From CAZIRF01 sp964541755 (lineage in GTDB: Bacteria > Spirochaetota > Spirochaetia > Treponematales > Breznakiellaceae): 64,000 nt of DNA. This document shows positions 36,246 to 44,790 of the stretch, piece by piece. How positions within the stretch are numbered: the first letter of the stretch is position 1; each line of letters starts with the position of its first letter. The stretch lies in the NCBI GenBank assembly GCA_964541755.1, contig CAZIRF010000001.1, positions 175,141 to 239,140 of the forward strand. Reading direction: 5' to 3'. The notes beneath the pieces are model-generated. The model was given only the letters and a program-made list of their open reading frames with translations, made no database searches and was not told the origin of the DNA. Made by a program: the position numbers and the translations under genes.

Positions 36246-39200
36246 CACCAAGCCGTTATTTTTGGCTCGACTCCTCCCCTCATTCTTAGCCCTTCTCCAA
36301 GTACAGCTTTTGGACATTCAATTTACCAATCCCATCACTTTTATGGTTTCTTGGTTACTCTCTTCTTTTTTGGGATACATCATCTCAAAAACATCTATCC
36401 GTTTTGCTATAAAAGCAAGCATAGCCATTTTTCTCCCTGTTTTTCTCTATGGCATAATGCGCATTATTGCCAGCGATACCTTCCTGCTTGATTTCGAGTT
36501 TTTTTTGTTTCTCAATGCACCAATAATTAGCTGGAATATCTTTTTCTCATCCCAATCCCGTTCCCCCTCGAGTCTGCGTTTTGAATTAATTGTACTTGTC
36601 CTGTTTCTATCACTCTTTTTCATCATCAATCCCCCACATACCATCAGCTTATACCAAAAACCGATTATTCTATCGCTTCTCATATTTATCTTTACAAGCA
36701 GTTTTTTGGTCGGTTTTGGTATCTCCTGGACCACCACACGCCATCTAGAACGAAAAGAGCGCCATCTGTTTTTTCTATTCTCGATAATTCTGCCACTTCT
36801 ACTCGTGCTCCTTACACTTAGACCTATGGAAAGGAATGCAAGCAAACAAGGGGGTGGACTCATTCAACCCAATCTTTTCAGTTTTGATTTTGCCCCAATA
36901 ATCAAACTTCAAAGCGAAATAAGCATGGGAGACGAACTCGTCATGCTTGTTCACAAGCCCGATCAAATACAAAACAATCTAACCCGACGTTTTGTTTTAT
37001 CTGCGTATGATAAAAAATCCGGCTTCTTTATGGACGATAAACTGGATTCGGCAATGCACCCCGCCAGTCTTCCTTCTTCTCCCCAAAAAATCGAATATGT
37101 TGCAAATGAACTTCGTCGATCAGTAGAACAAACATACTATATTATCAATTTTGATTCGAAAGCCTTCATGGGTATCAATCAACCTGTCTACGTCCAACCG
37201 TACAGGACCTGGAATGATTCGTCATTTTCCAATGTTTTCCATGTTGAAAGTATGGTTAACGAGGCATGGGCCTTTGAACTTCATGACAGCGAATGGATCA
37301 ATGACAGCCTTAATGAACAAGATCATTATCTGGCATATGGAGATGACGAGCGTATTTTGGCTCTCGCAATTTCCATTACAGAGGGACTTTCCACTCGATG
37401 GGAGAAAGTTGAAGCAATAAACAATTATCTTCGAGAAGGCGACTACACATATAGCCTCAAACCCGGTATTGCCCCGGATGGAAATCAATTACACTATTTC
37501 CTTTTTGATACCAAAAAGGGATATTGTACATATTATGCCTTTTCAATGACCTTGTTGTTACGCAGTTTGGGCATTCCTGCCCGTGTAGCAGCTGGTTTTA
37601 TACTGGACGAAGAAAGTACTGCGCTCTCCTACTATCCGGTTCGTTCAAATATGGCTCACGCATGGGTCGAAGTGTGGTTCAAGGGGTATGGATGGATTGA
37701 ATTCGACCCGACCAGCACAACACTGGCAGAAGGTGAAGATTTTACTTTTTCATCTGGCATCGATCCGGAACTCTTTTCGCGACTTATTGATGAAATTCAA
37801 AATTATAAAGATCGCCTCGAAACAATGAAAGAAGAAAACACCGCTACCAAAGACTTCCAACTATCAAGACTTTTATCCTCCTTTTTTAATACAGTATTCA
37901 AATGGCGTTTACCAATACTGGGTTTTGTATATTTTATGGTAATGCTATTGATACGAACGCGTCATTATCTTGTATATCGTTTTTCACACTCGATTAAAAG
38001 AAAGGTGTTTTCGCTGTTATCGCATTTTTTACTGCGCCTTCGTTTCGCCGGTTATACCCGAAACACCAATGAAAGCCTCCACGCTTTTATTTCCCGTCTT
38101 CCTCCAACTATCTGTCCATCACTTCAACCCCTCATTGAACTTAGAGATCATGTTCTTTTCGCACCCCATTTAAAAGAGAAAATTGAAGTGTCACAAATTA
38201 CTACACTCAAGAACAACTTACGCCCGATATTTGAAAAACACACCCATCCAATTCGAAGGATTCTCTCCTGGATCGCCCCCCCGCTCCTTTTGATCAACAT
38301 GTCACGTGTTTTCTTTTTGAGTATGTTGATTATGTTTCCGTTCTTTATACATTCACAAGAATTGAATGATACTTCAGACTCTTCCGTTCTTTTGGAGCAA
38401 TCCAGACAAGACATTCGTGAGGAGTTTTGGGACGCAGCCATTCAAAAACTAACAAAGGGTAAAATTTCTTTTCCAGATGATTCACGATTCCCTATAGAGT
38501 TGGGTGATCTTTATAGCGAAAAAGAACTCTACTCCCTGGCTTGGAAAGAATATCAATACGCAGAAACTCTAAACCCGAATGATGCGCTTCTCCAATACAA
38601 ACTCGCGCTTACTGCCGGCTATCTCAATCAAGAACATCTATCGGTTTCATATTTTGAAAAAGTTGTAGCCGCAATGCCGGATGATGTCGATCGACATGCC
38701 GATTTGGCCTGGGCGTACTATAAAATTCATCGCGCCGCAACAGCTATCCGACTACTGGAAGAATTTGAAAGCCGACATGGCGAAACCTCCGCTTTTTACA
38801 TGACATACGGTACACTGTACGCCGATGAAAAAGACTTTTTTAAGGCCCAAAAATACTACGAGCGTTCAATTAAAGACAGTCAGCGGCGCCATCAACTCTA
38901 TATTGAATCAATAGCTCGCTACAATTATTCCTTGGTTCTCAACCAATTCCATTATTTTGAAGAAGCATTTACAGAAACAAAACGCTCAATAAAAGCCTAT
39001 GATCGGCCCTCTGGCCGTTTGGCAAAAGGCGAAATGCTCATTCGTCAGGGTGATTATCTAAAAGCTAAAGAGGAATTCCAGCGCGCCTATGAGTACGATA
39101 AATCACCCCTTTCAAAAATGGCCCTTGCAGATATTTTTTGGCGAATTGGTGATCTCGACCAGGCTATCAAATGGTTGAACTTTGTATTGAATCATGAAGA

Positions 39201-40035
39201 TCAAGCCTGGATGTACAACTATGGCACAAATATTAACCAGCATAAAAACTTCCTTCATTCGATTGCCTGCTATATATACGATGGCCTATATAAAATAAAC
39301 ACTTTAACTCTTCCATTGGATACTCAATCCCTTTTAAACAAAATCAGGCAAGGATTTGAGTATGCTGTGAAAGCTCAATACCATAAACTCGTTTATAAAT
39401 ATTATGCACGCAATTCTGCGAGGGAATTTCAATCCGAATCAATGCTTATGGATGCCTTCAAGAATTATTATTTTGCCTATGAGCACCACTCGCGGCGGGG
39501 ATTGCGATACCTGGAAAAAGCAAAAACACTTGAAGTGGCGTATATACCACAGGAAGAAGTTGTTTACCAAATGGAAAAAGCCCTTCTGCTAAAAGAACCT
39601 CAAAATATTTATGCGGCCATGGAGACGCTAGATCCACTCTGGCATCGGGATCTCATTATCAAGGCATGGAGCGTCCTCGCAGAAAATAATCAGGATGCTG
39701 CGGCTACCTTATTCAGCAACCATCCCGGCATGCTCCTTCCCAACGGGATTTCACTTCCTGTAGCAATAAACATACAATCAAGTGATCATCGATCTCATTG
39801 GATTTCAAAATTACTCTTGAAAGTACTACTCACTCACGGAGGATTTAAAGACTATTCAAAATCGAGATATGAGCTCTCTTTCAATATATCAAATGATTCA
39901 ATTCAGTGGTCATTGACAGACCGTCTCTCCGAATCCGTTTTGGCCTATGGAGAAGAACCAAAAACAGAGACAAAATACAGACACATCGTCCACACTATTC
40001 AGAACATCAAAGCAGAATGTTTTACCTTAAAATAG
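36226..40035 (+). CDS. Transglutaminase-like membrane protein fused to a TPR protein
   Basis: A ~1269-residue protein. Five or six N-terminal membrane helices (to about residue 205) precede an extracytoplasmic transglutaminase-like domain with Cys in KKGYCTYYAFSMTLLLRSLG, His in NMAHAWVEVWF and Asp in WIEFDPTS. A further helix lies near 560. The part from about residue 692 begins MSRVFFLSMLIMFPFFIHSQ, looks like a signal peptide, and is followed by ~550 residues of TPR repeats (AWKEYQYAETLNPNDALLQY and others). The start is GTG 36226 with AAGGAG 6 nt upstream; the ATG at 36199 lacks one. With moxR and DUF58 it forms a TgpA-type envelope operon. Confidence 0.87.
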   Translation: MLSSSPDTKPLFLARLLPSFLALLQVQLLDIQFTNPITFMVSWLLSSFLGYIISKTSIRFAIKASIAIFLPVFLYGIMRIIASDTFLLDFEFFLFLNAPIISWNIFFSSQSRSPSSLRFELIVLVLFLSLFFIINPPHTISLYQKPIILSLLIFIFTSSFLVGFGISWTTTRHLERKERHLFFLFSIILPLLLVLLTLRPMERNASKQGGGLIQPNLFSFDFAPIIKLQSEISMGDELVMLVHKPDQIQNNLTRRFVLSAYDKKSGFFMDDKLDSAMHPASLPSSPQKIEYVANELRRSVEQTYYIINFDSKAFMGINQPVYVQPYRTWNDSSFSNVFHVESMVNEAWAFELHDSEWINDSLNEQDHYLAYGDDERILALAISITEGLSTRWEKVEAINNYLREGDYTYSLKPGIAPDGNQLHYFLFDTKKGYCTYYAFSMTLLLRSLGIPARVAAGFILDEESTALSYYPVRSNMAHAWVEVWFKGYGWIEFDPTSTTLAEGEDFTFSSGIDPELFSRLIDEIQNYKDRLETMKEENTATKDFQLSRLLSSFFNTVFKWRLPILGFVYFMVMLLIRTRHYLVYRFSHSIKRKVFSLLSHFLLRLRFAGYTRNTNESLHAFISRLPPTICPSLQPLIELRDHVLFAPHLKEKIEVSQITTLKNNLRPIFEKHTHPIRRILSWIAPPLLLINMSRVFFLSMLIMFPFFIHSQELNDTSDSSVLLEQSRQDIREEFWDAAIQKLTKGKISFPDDSRFPIELGDLYSEKELYSLAWKEYQYAETLNPNDALLQYKLALTAGYLNQEHLSVSYFEKVVAAMPDDVDRHADLAWAYYKIHRAATAIRLLEEFESRHGETSAFYMTYGTLYADEKDFFKAQKYYERSIKDSQRRHQLYIESIARYNYSLVLNQFHYFEEAFTETKRSIKAYDRPSGRLAKGEMLIRQGDYLKAKEEFQRAYEYDKSPLSKMALADIFWRIGDLDQAIKWLNFVLNHEDQAWMYNYGTNINQHKNFLHSIACYIYDGLYKINTLTLPLDTQSLLNKIRQGFEYAVKAQYHKLVYKYYARNSAREFQSESMLMDAFKNYYFAYEHHSRRGLRYLEKAKTLEVAYIPQEEVVYQMEKALLLKEPQNIYAAMETLDPLWHRDLIIKAWSVLAENNQDAAATLFSNHPGMLLPNGISLPVAINIQSSDHRSHWISKLLLKVLLTHGGFKDYSKSRYELSFNISNDSIQWSLTDRLSESVLAYGEEPKTETKYRHIVHTIQNIKAECFTLK

Positions 40036-40175
40036 TTATAGTAATATAACCTTCTGCCAGTATACAAAGAAAGCCCCATTGGTTTATAGTATAGGGTACG
40101 GTAGAGCATCCATCAGATTACCCCTGCATAGGCTCATATACCCGCACTTACATCATCCCCAATCAGGAGAACCCA

Positions 40176-41351
40176 TTGAACACCAAGGATAGAAATTACC
40201 TCTTTACCTCGGAATCTGTCGGTGAAGGTCATCCCGACAAGGTCTGCGACCAGATATCAGATGCCATTCTCGATGCCTGTCTGGAAAACGATCCCCAAAG
40301 CCGTGTCGCATGCGAAACCTATGCCTCTACCGGTATGGTCCTTGTCGGCGGCGAAATAACGACTGAATCTTTCGTCGACATCCAGGCAATCGCACGTAAA
40401 GTTGTTAAAGACATTGGCTATACCAACCCCGCCTTTGGTATCGACTACGAATCCATGGCCGTACTCAACACCATACACGATCAATCACAGGATATCAGCC
40501 AGGGCGTTTCAGGAACCGGACTCGAGGAGTTCAAGGGCCTGCAAGGTGCCGGCGATCAGGGCATGATGTTCGGTTTCGCCTGTGACGAAACACCGGAACT
40601 CATGCCCGCCCCCATCATGCTCTCTCACAAACTTCTCCTCCAAGCGACCAAGCTTCGCAAAGAGAAAATCCTCCCCTGGCTGCGCCCCGATGCAAAGAGC
40701 CAAGTCACCGTCTCCTACAACGGCCATCGCATAAGCCACATCGACACCGTTGTTATTTCACACCAGCACGATGAAGACATCTCCCACAAAGACCTCACGA
40801 ATGCGGTTATCGAACGGATTATCAAGCCCGTCCTCGCCCCCAGCGGCATGCTCGACGACAAGACCAAGTACTTCGTCAACCCGACCGGTCGCTTTGTTAT
40901 TGGCGGCCCCTACGGCGACACCGGTCTGACTGGCAGGAAGATCATTGTCGATACCTACGGCGGTATGGGCCGTCACGGGGGCGGCGCCTTTAGCGGCAAA
41001 GACCCCTCAAAGGTCGATCGCTCTGCAGCCTACATGGCGCGCTATGTTGCCAAGAACATAGTTGCCGCCGGTTTGGCTTCCCGCTGTGAAGTCCAGCTGT
41101 CCTACGCAATCGGGGTTCCCTTCCCCATTTCCGTCATGGCAGAGACCTTCGGAACCAACGTCATACCCGAAGCTCAGATTGAAGCAATCATCACCAAGGT
41201 TTTCGACCTTACACCCGCCGGTATCATCAGCACCCTTGACCTCAAAAAACCGATTTACCAGAAAACTGCCGCCTACGGTCACTTTGGCCGTGACGGCTTC
41301 TCCTGGGAAAAGACAGACAAGGTTGAGGCCATCAAAAGAGAAGTAAAATAA
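40176..41351 (+). CDS. metK: S-adenosylmethionine synthetase
   Basis: A 391-residue enzyme making S-adenosylmethionine from methionine and ATP. Motifs: FTSESVGEGHPDKVCDQISD, GAGDQGMMFGFACDE, GGPYGDTGLTGRKIIVDTYG and GGGAFSGKDPSKVDRSAAY. The start is TTG with AGGAG 6 nt upstream; the next residues (NTKDRNYLF) match the family N-terminus, so TTG is correct. The 140-base gap upstream contains TATAGT-type -10 candidates, but I see no SAM riboswitch. Confidence 0.97.
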   Translation: MNTKDRNYLFTSESVGEGHPDKVCDQISDAILDACLENDPQSRVACETYASTGMVLVGGEITTESFVDIQAIARKVVKDIGYTNPAFGIDYESMAVLNTIHDQSQDISQGVSGTGLEEFKGLQGAGDQGMMFGFACDETPELMPAPIMLSHKLLLQATKLRKEKILPWLRPDAKSQVTVSYNGHRISHIDTVVISHQHDEDISHKDLTNAVIERIIKPVLAPSGMLDDKTKYFVNPTGRFVIGGPYGDTGLTGRKIIVDTYGGMGRHGGGAFSGKDPSKVDRSAAYMARYVAKNIVAAGLASRCEVQLSYAIGVPFPISVMAETFGTNVIPEAQIEAIITKVFDLTPAGIISTLDLKKPIYQKTAAYGHFGRDGFSWEKTDKVEAIKREVK

Positions 41352-41353
41352 CT

Positions 41354-41767
41354 ATGGATGGGCCAACTCTTCGCGCATCACTCGAACGGGTTGGCCTCTT
41401 TTCGAGCGCCCGGGCCGGCGGCCCGGGTGGTCAACATGTAAACAAGACAGAGACCAAAGTTGAGCTTCGTATCCCCCTAACACTCTTGGATGGAATCTCG
41501 GAGACAGAACGCCAGCGTATTCGCCATGCACTCCCTGCACGATTCCTTATAGATGACAATCTGGTCGTCATCGCTTCAAGCGAGCGTTCCCAGCTCTCCA
41601 ATAAGCGCGAAGCCCTCGCCAAAGCCTTCAGCCTCCTCGTACAGGCCTGTCAGCCACCCAAAAAACGCATCAAAACCAAGCCGGGGAAAGGCGCAATAGA
41701 GCGTCGCCTCGCGCAAAAACATCATGTTTCAACCAGGAAACGGGACCGCAAACCTTCCTTCGATTGA
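41354..41767 (+). CDS. arfB: ArfB/YaeJ-like peptidyl-tRNA hydrolase (release-factor GGQ domain)
   Basis: A 137-residue protein with the class I release-factor catalytic loop SARAGGPGGQHVNKTETKVE and a Lys/Arg-rich tail (KKRIKTKPGKGAIERRLAQK). It lacks codon-recognition domains. This size and tail match ArfB, which frees stalled non-stop ribosomes by placing its basic tail in the mRNA channel. It starts 2 bases after metK and is probably cotranscribed. A different small RF-like hydrolase role cannot be excluded. Confidence 0.85.
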   Translation: MDGPTLRASLERVGLFSSARAGGPGGQHVNKTETKVELRIPLTLLDGISETERQRIRHALPARFLIDDNLVVIASSERSQLSNKREALAKAFSLLVQACQPPKKRIKTKPGKGAIERRLAQKHHVSTRKRDRKPSFD

Positions 41768-41934
41768 ACAATACGCGTTAATTTTACGGAAGGGGGCGAA
41801 CCCTCACCTTTTCTCTCCTCGGCGCCCTTATGCTTGGGCCTCTTTCTTCGATCTTCTCCCAATGTTTATTTCAAAACCATCCGTTTAAGCTTGATCCTTA
41901 TATCGGGCGCCCATACGCAGAGCCCCTTAAGCTC

Positions 41935-42115
41935 GCGGGCCTTCGGCCCGCAAAGGTCAAGACGCAAGGGCGTCTTGACCGGGCCCCCTGCGGCCGGGCC
42001 AGTGGCTTGAGCGCCCTGCAGGCGCAACCCTTGTCCAGCGGGTCTCAAAGAGCCCCGCTATTGCCAACCCCATTCAAGCCCCGGGTCCCGGCCTACCCCT
42101 GCGTCAGACCCGGGG
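41935..42115. repeat. Cluster of six GC-rich hairpins
   Basis: Stems: 41935-41941/41945-41951 (7 bp, TTC loop); 41955-41965/41970-41980 (11 bp); 41982-41986/41996-42000 (5 bp); 42011-42015/42021-42025 (5 bp); 42037-42042/42054-42059 (6 bp); 42079-42087/42107-42115 (9 bp). The arms differ from each other, so they are not copies of one repeat. Could be a structured RNA, stacked terminators or DNA-level structure beside parS. Confidence 0.65.
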
Positions 42116-42129
42116 AAACCCCTGTTGAA

Positions 42130-42145
42130 TGTTTCACGTGAAACA
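42130..42145. promoter_or_regulatory. parS: parS centromere site
   Basis: TGTTTCACGTGAAACA is a perfect 16-bp palindrome identical to the widely conserved ParB/Spo0J recognition consensus. It lies between genes, about 5 kb from dnaA, as expected for origin-proximal parS. No parA or parB is in the window. Confidence 0.95.
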
Positions 42146-42146
42146 A

Positions 42147-42181
42147 AAAGGGCCGGGAAACATTGTGTTTCCCGGCCCTTT
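42147..42181 (-). terminator. Terminator after gyrA, possibly bidirectional
   Basis: Perfect 16-bp stem (42147-42162 with 42166-42181) with a TTG loop. On the minus strand it is followed by TTTTT-rich sequence serving gyrA; a few T on the plus side may also end transcription from metK-arfB. It directly abuts parS. Confidence 0.85.
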
Positions 42182-42218
42182 AATTTAATCCATACAGCAT
42201 TTTGGCTTCATCTCCATG

Positions 42219-44777
42219 CTACTCTTGCATTTCTGAATTATCCATATAATCAACATTCGTATCCGTAGTTTCATTCGTCTGAGGCGTACTTTCCCCTTCA
42301 ACGCTTACCGATTCCCCGGCATCTGACTCTCCTTCTGCTCCTTCTTCCTCTTCTTCTTTCGCTATGCGATCAAGACCGATGACAAAGTCAGGACGTTCGA
42401 TGTTAACCACCCGAACCCCTGATGCAGATCGCCCAAAGATATTTATTTCATTGGCCGAAAGCTTGATAGTTTTACCCTGACTCGTGATACACATGATCTC
42501 ATCATCATCTCTCACGTTAATGCAGCCGGCAACCTCACCCGTCTTTTCCTGGATCGTATAGATTTTTTGACCACCAGTACCGCGGCCATGAACCGTAAAC
42601 TCGGCAAACTCAACTCGTTTTCCATATCCATACTCGGAAAGGACCAGCATCTTTTCATCCGCCACAACCCTGCACAGGCCAACAAGCTCATCATCACTTG
42701 AAAGCTTCAAGCCGCAAACCCCGCGTGAGGCGCGGCCCATAGCACGAACTTGATTGGAATCGATGCTCAAAGCCCGTCCATTGCGAGAGATAAGAACGAC
42801 TCCGTCATTTGCCTCACAGTGTAAGGCACTGACAAGTTTATCGCCCTCATCCAAGTTGATGGCAATAATACCTCGTGTCTTTGCCCGAGCAAACTGACTT
42901 GTAACAACACGCTTTACCACACCACGAGCGGTTGCCATAAAGAGGTATTCTTCGTCGGAAAACTCTTTGAGGCGTACGATTGTAGTGACTTCCTCATTGG
43001 GAATAACCGGTAAGAGGGCCTTGATATGAGCGCCTTTGGCAGTTCGGGATGCCTCCGGAATTTCGTGAACCTTAAGCCAATAGGCCTTGCCTTCGGTGGT
43101 GATAAAGAGGACATGGTCATGCGTTGAGGCCACAAAAACTTGCTTCACAAAGTCGTCTTCAACGAGCTTTGCGCTATTCATGCCCTTCCCGCCACGACTT
43201 TGACTACGATATGCACTCACCGGGACACGCTTGATAAAGCCGATATTGGAAATGAGGATGACCATTTCCTCTTTCTTGATAAGATCTTCAAGATTGATTG
43301 ATTCAATCTCATCCATGACAATTTCTGTTCTTCGGGTATCCCCAAAGCGATTCGCAACTTGACGGGTTTCCTCACTAATTAGGGCACGCAGTTTATTGAT
43401 ATCGGCCAACAGGGATTTATAGTAGGCAATAATCGTCTTGAGCTCTTCGAGTTCAGCCTTGAGTTTTTCAACTTCCAAACTGGTAAGGCGGCCAAGACGC
43501 ATGTCAATTATGGCCTGTGATTGAACATCAGACAGAATGAAACGGTCCATCAGATTCTTTTTGGCCAGCTCGGTATCCCGGGAGGCCTTGATGATGGCGA
43601 CCACTTCATCGATATTCGCAAGAGCAATAACCAAGCCCTCAAGGATATGCGCCCGTTCTTCTGCCTTGCGTAAATCGAAGCGGGTACGTCGGGTAACAAC
43701 TTCTACACGGTGCTCAACAAAGTGATGTATCAAATCCTTCAAGGTCAAACAACGAGGACGCCCATTAACCAAGGCCAAGTTGTGCATGTTGAAAGAAGAC
43801 TGAAGCGCAGTATGCGAAAAGAGCTGATTGAGAACAACTTTGGGGATTGCACCCTTCTTGAGTTCGATGACGATGCGCATTCCATCGCGATCCGATTCAT
43901 CGCGAAGATCCGAAATCGCATCGATAACCTTGTCACGAATCAATTCGGAAATTTTGATCAGCAGATTTGCCTTATTGACCTGATACGGTATCTCGGTAAA
44001 GATAATGGCTTCTTTACCAGTTTTTGATGTCTCAAAGGAAAATTTGCCCCGAACAATTATTCTTCCCCTACCGGTTCTAAAGGCATCCCGTATACCCTGA
44101 CGCCCAAAGATAATTCCCCCGGTGGGAAAATCCGGCCCCTGTACGAAGCTCATCAGTTCTTCAACACTACATTCGGGATTTTCTATATAGTGACAAATTG
44201 CTTCACATACTTCATTGAGATTGTGGGGCGCCATGTTGGTAGCCATACCAACAGCAATACCGCTGGACCCGTTAACCAGAAGATTGGGAATAGCCGCCGG
44301 CAGGACCACGGGTTCCTTCAAGCTCTCATCGTAGTTGGGAACAAAATCAACCGTCTCTTTCTTGAGATCCTGATTCATTTCATCGCCAACTTTGGAAAGT
44401 TTGGCTTCGGTATAACGCATGGCGGCAGGCGGATCACCATCGACCGAGCCAAAGTTCCCCTGCCCTGTTACCAGTGGATAACGAAGAGAGAAATCCTGTG
44501 CCATGCGTACCAAGGAATCGTAAAGAGCCGCATCACCATGGGGATGGTATTTACCCATGGTATCACCAACGATACGAGCGCTTTTTTTGGTCGCGGTGTT
44601 CGGGTGGAGGCCCAATTCATCCATGGAAAAGAGAAGGCGCCGATGTACCGGTTTGAGGCCGTCACGGACATCGGGTAAGGCACGGCTCACAATAACCGAC
44701 ATGGCATACGTGAGATATGCCGATTTGACCTCGTCTTCTATGGCGACCGGTATTGTCTTGCCCATTAATTCAGACAT
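42219..44777 (-). CDS. gyrA: DNA gyrase subunit A
   Basis: An 852-residue breakage-reunion subunit of the type II topoisomerase that introduces negative supercoils. The N-terminus has AIEDEVKSAYLTYAMSVIVS and SALPDVRDGLKPVHRR-type sequence (here RALPDVRDGLKPVHRRLL). The catalytic Tyr lies in AAMRYTEAKLS, after GQGNFGSVDGDPPAAMRYTE. The C-terminal beta-pinwheel follows, with a GyrA-box-like SQSRGGKG. The very acidic tail (EEEEEGAEGESDAGES) is longer than in many homologues. It lies 13 bases downstream of gyrB on the same strand and ends at the terminator beside parS. Confidence 0.97.
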   Translation of the reverse strand: MSELMGKTIPVAIEDEVKSAYLTYAMSVIVSRALPDVRDGLKPVHRRLLFSMDELGLHPNTATKKSARIVGDTMGKYHPHGDAALYDSLVRMAQDFSLRYPLVTGQGNFGSVDGDPPAAMRYTEAKLSKVGDEMNQDLKKETVDFVPNYDESLKEPVVLPAAIPNLLVNGSSGIAVGMATNMAPHNLNEVCEAICHYIENPECSVEELMSFVQGPDFPTGGIIFGRQGIRDAFRTGRGRIIVRGKFSFETSKTGKEAIIFTEIPYQVNKANLLIKISELIRDKVIDAISDLRDESDRDGMRIVIELKKGAIPKVVLNQLFSHTALQSSFNMHNLALVNGRPRCLTLKDLIHHFVEHRVEVVTRRTRFDLRKAEERAHILEGLVIALANIDEVVAIIKASRDTELAKKNLMDRFILSDVQSQAIIDMRLGRLTSLEVEKLKAELEELKTIIAYYKSLLADINKLRALISEETRQVANRFGDTRRTEIVMDEIESINLEDLIKKEEMVILISNIGFIKRVPVSAYRSQSRGGKGMNSAKLVEDDFVKQVFVASTHDHVLFITTEGKAYWLKVHEIPEASRTAKGAHIKALLPVIPNEEVTTIVRLKEFSDEEYLFMATARGVVKRVVTSQFARAKTRGIIAINLDEGDKLVSALHCEANDGVVLISRNGRALSIDSNQVRAMGRASRGVCGLKLSSDDELVGLCRVVADEKMLVLSEYGYGKRVEFAEFTVHGRGTGGQKIYTIQEKTGEVAGCINVRDDDEIMCITSQGKTIKLSANEINIFGRSASGVRVVNIERPDFVIGLDRIAKEEEEEGAEGESDAGESVSVEGESTPQTNETTDTNVDYMDNSEMQE

Positions 44778-44790
44778 ATGTATCTATCCT

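Larger units (their letters stand above)
41768..42218. other. Gene-free region with hairpin cluster, parS and terminator
   Basis: This 451-base stretch has no credible gene. The first ~160 bases (41768-41930) show nothing I can name. From 41935 to 42115 it holds six consecutive inverted repeats, then parS at 42130 and a terminator at 42147. Confidence 0.75.

Noticed and set aside
40036..40175. Possible SAM riboswitch upstream of metK
   Set aside because: I could not form the conserved multi-stem core, and no terminator hairpin is present before the Shine-Dalgarno.
41935..42115. tRNA, SRP RNA, tmRNA or RNase P RNA in the hairpin cluster
   Set aside because: None of the conserved sequence blocks of these RNAs is present.
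41830..42141. Open frame of ~103 residues in the hairpin region
   Set aside because: Composition follows the GC-rich hairpins and there is no Shine-Dalgarno or family-like sequence.
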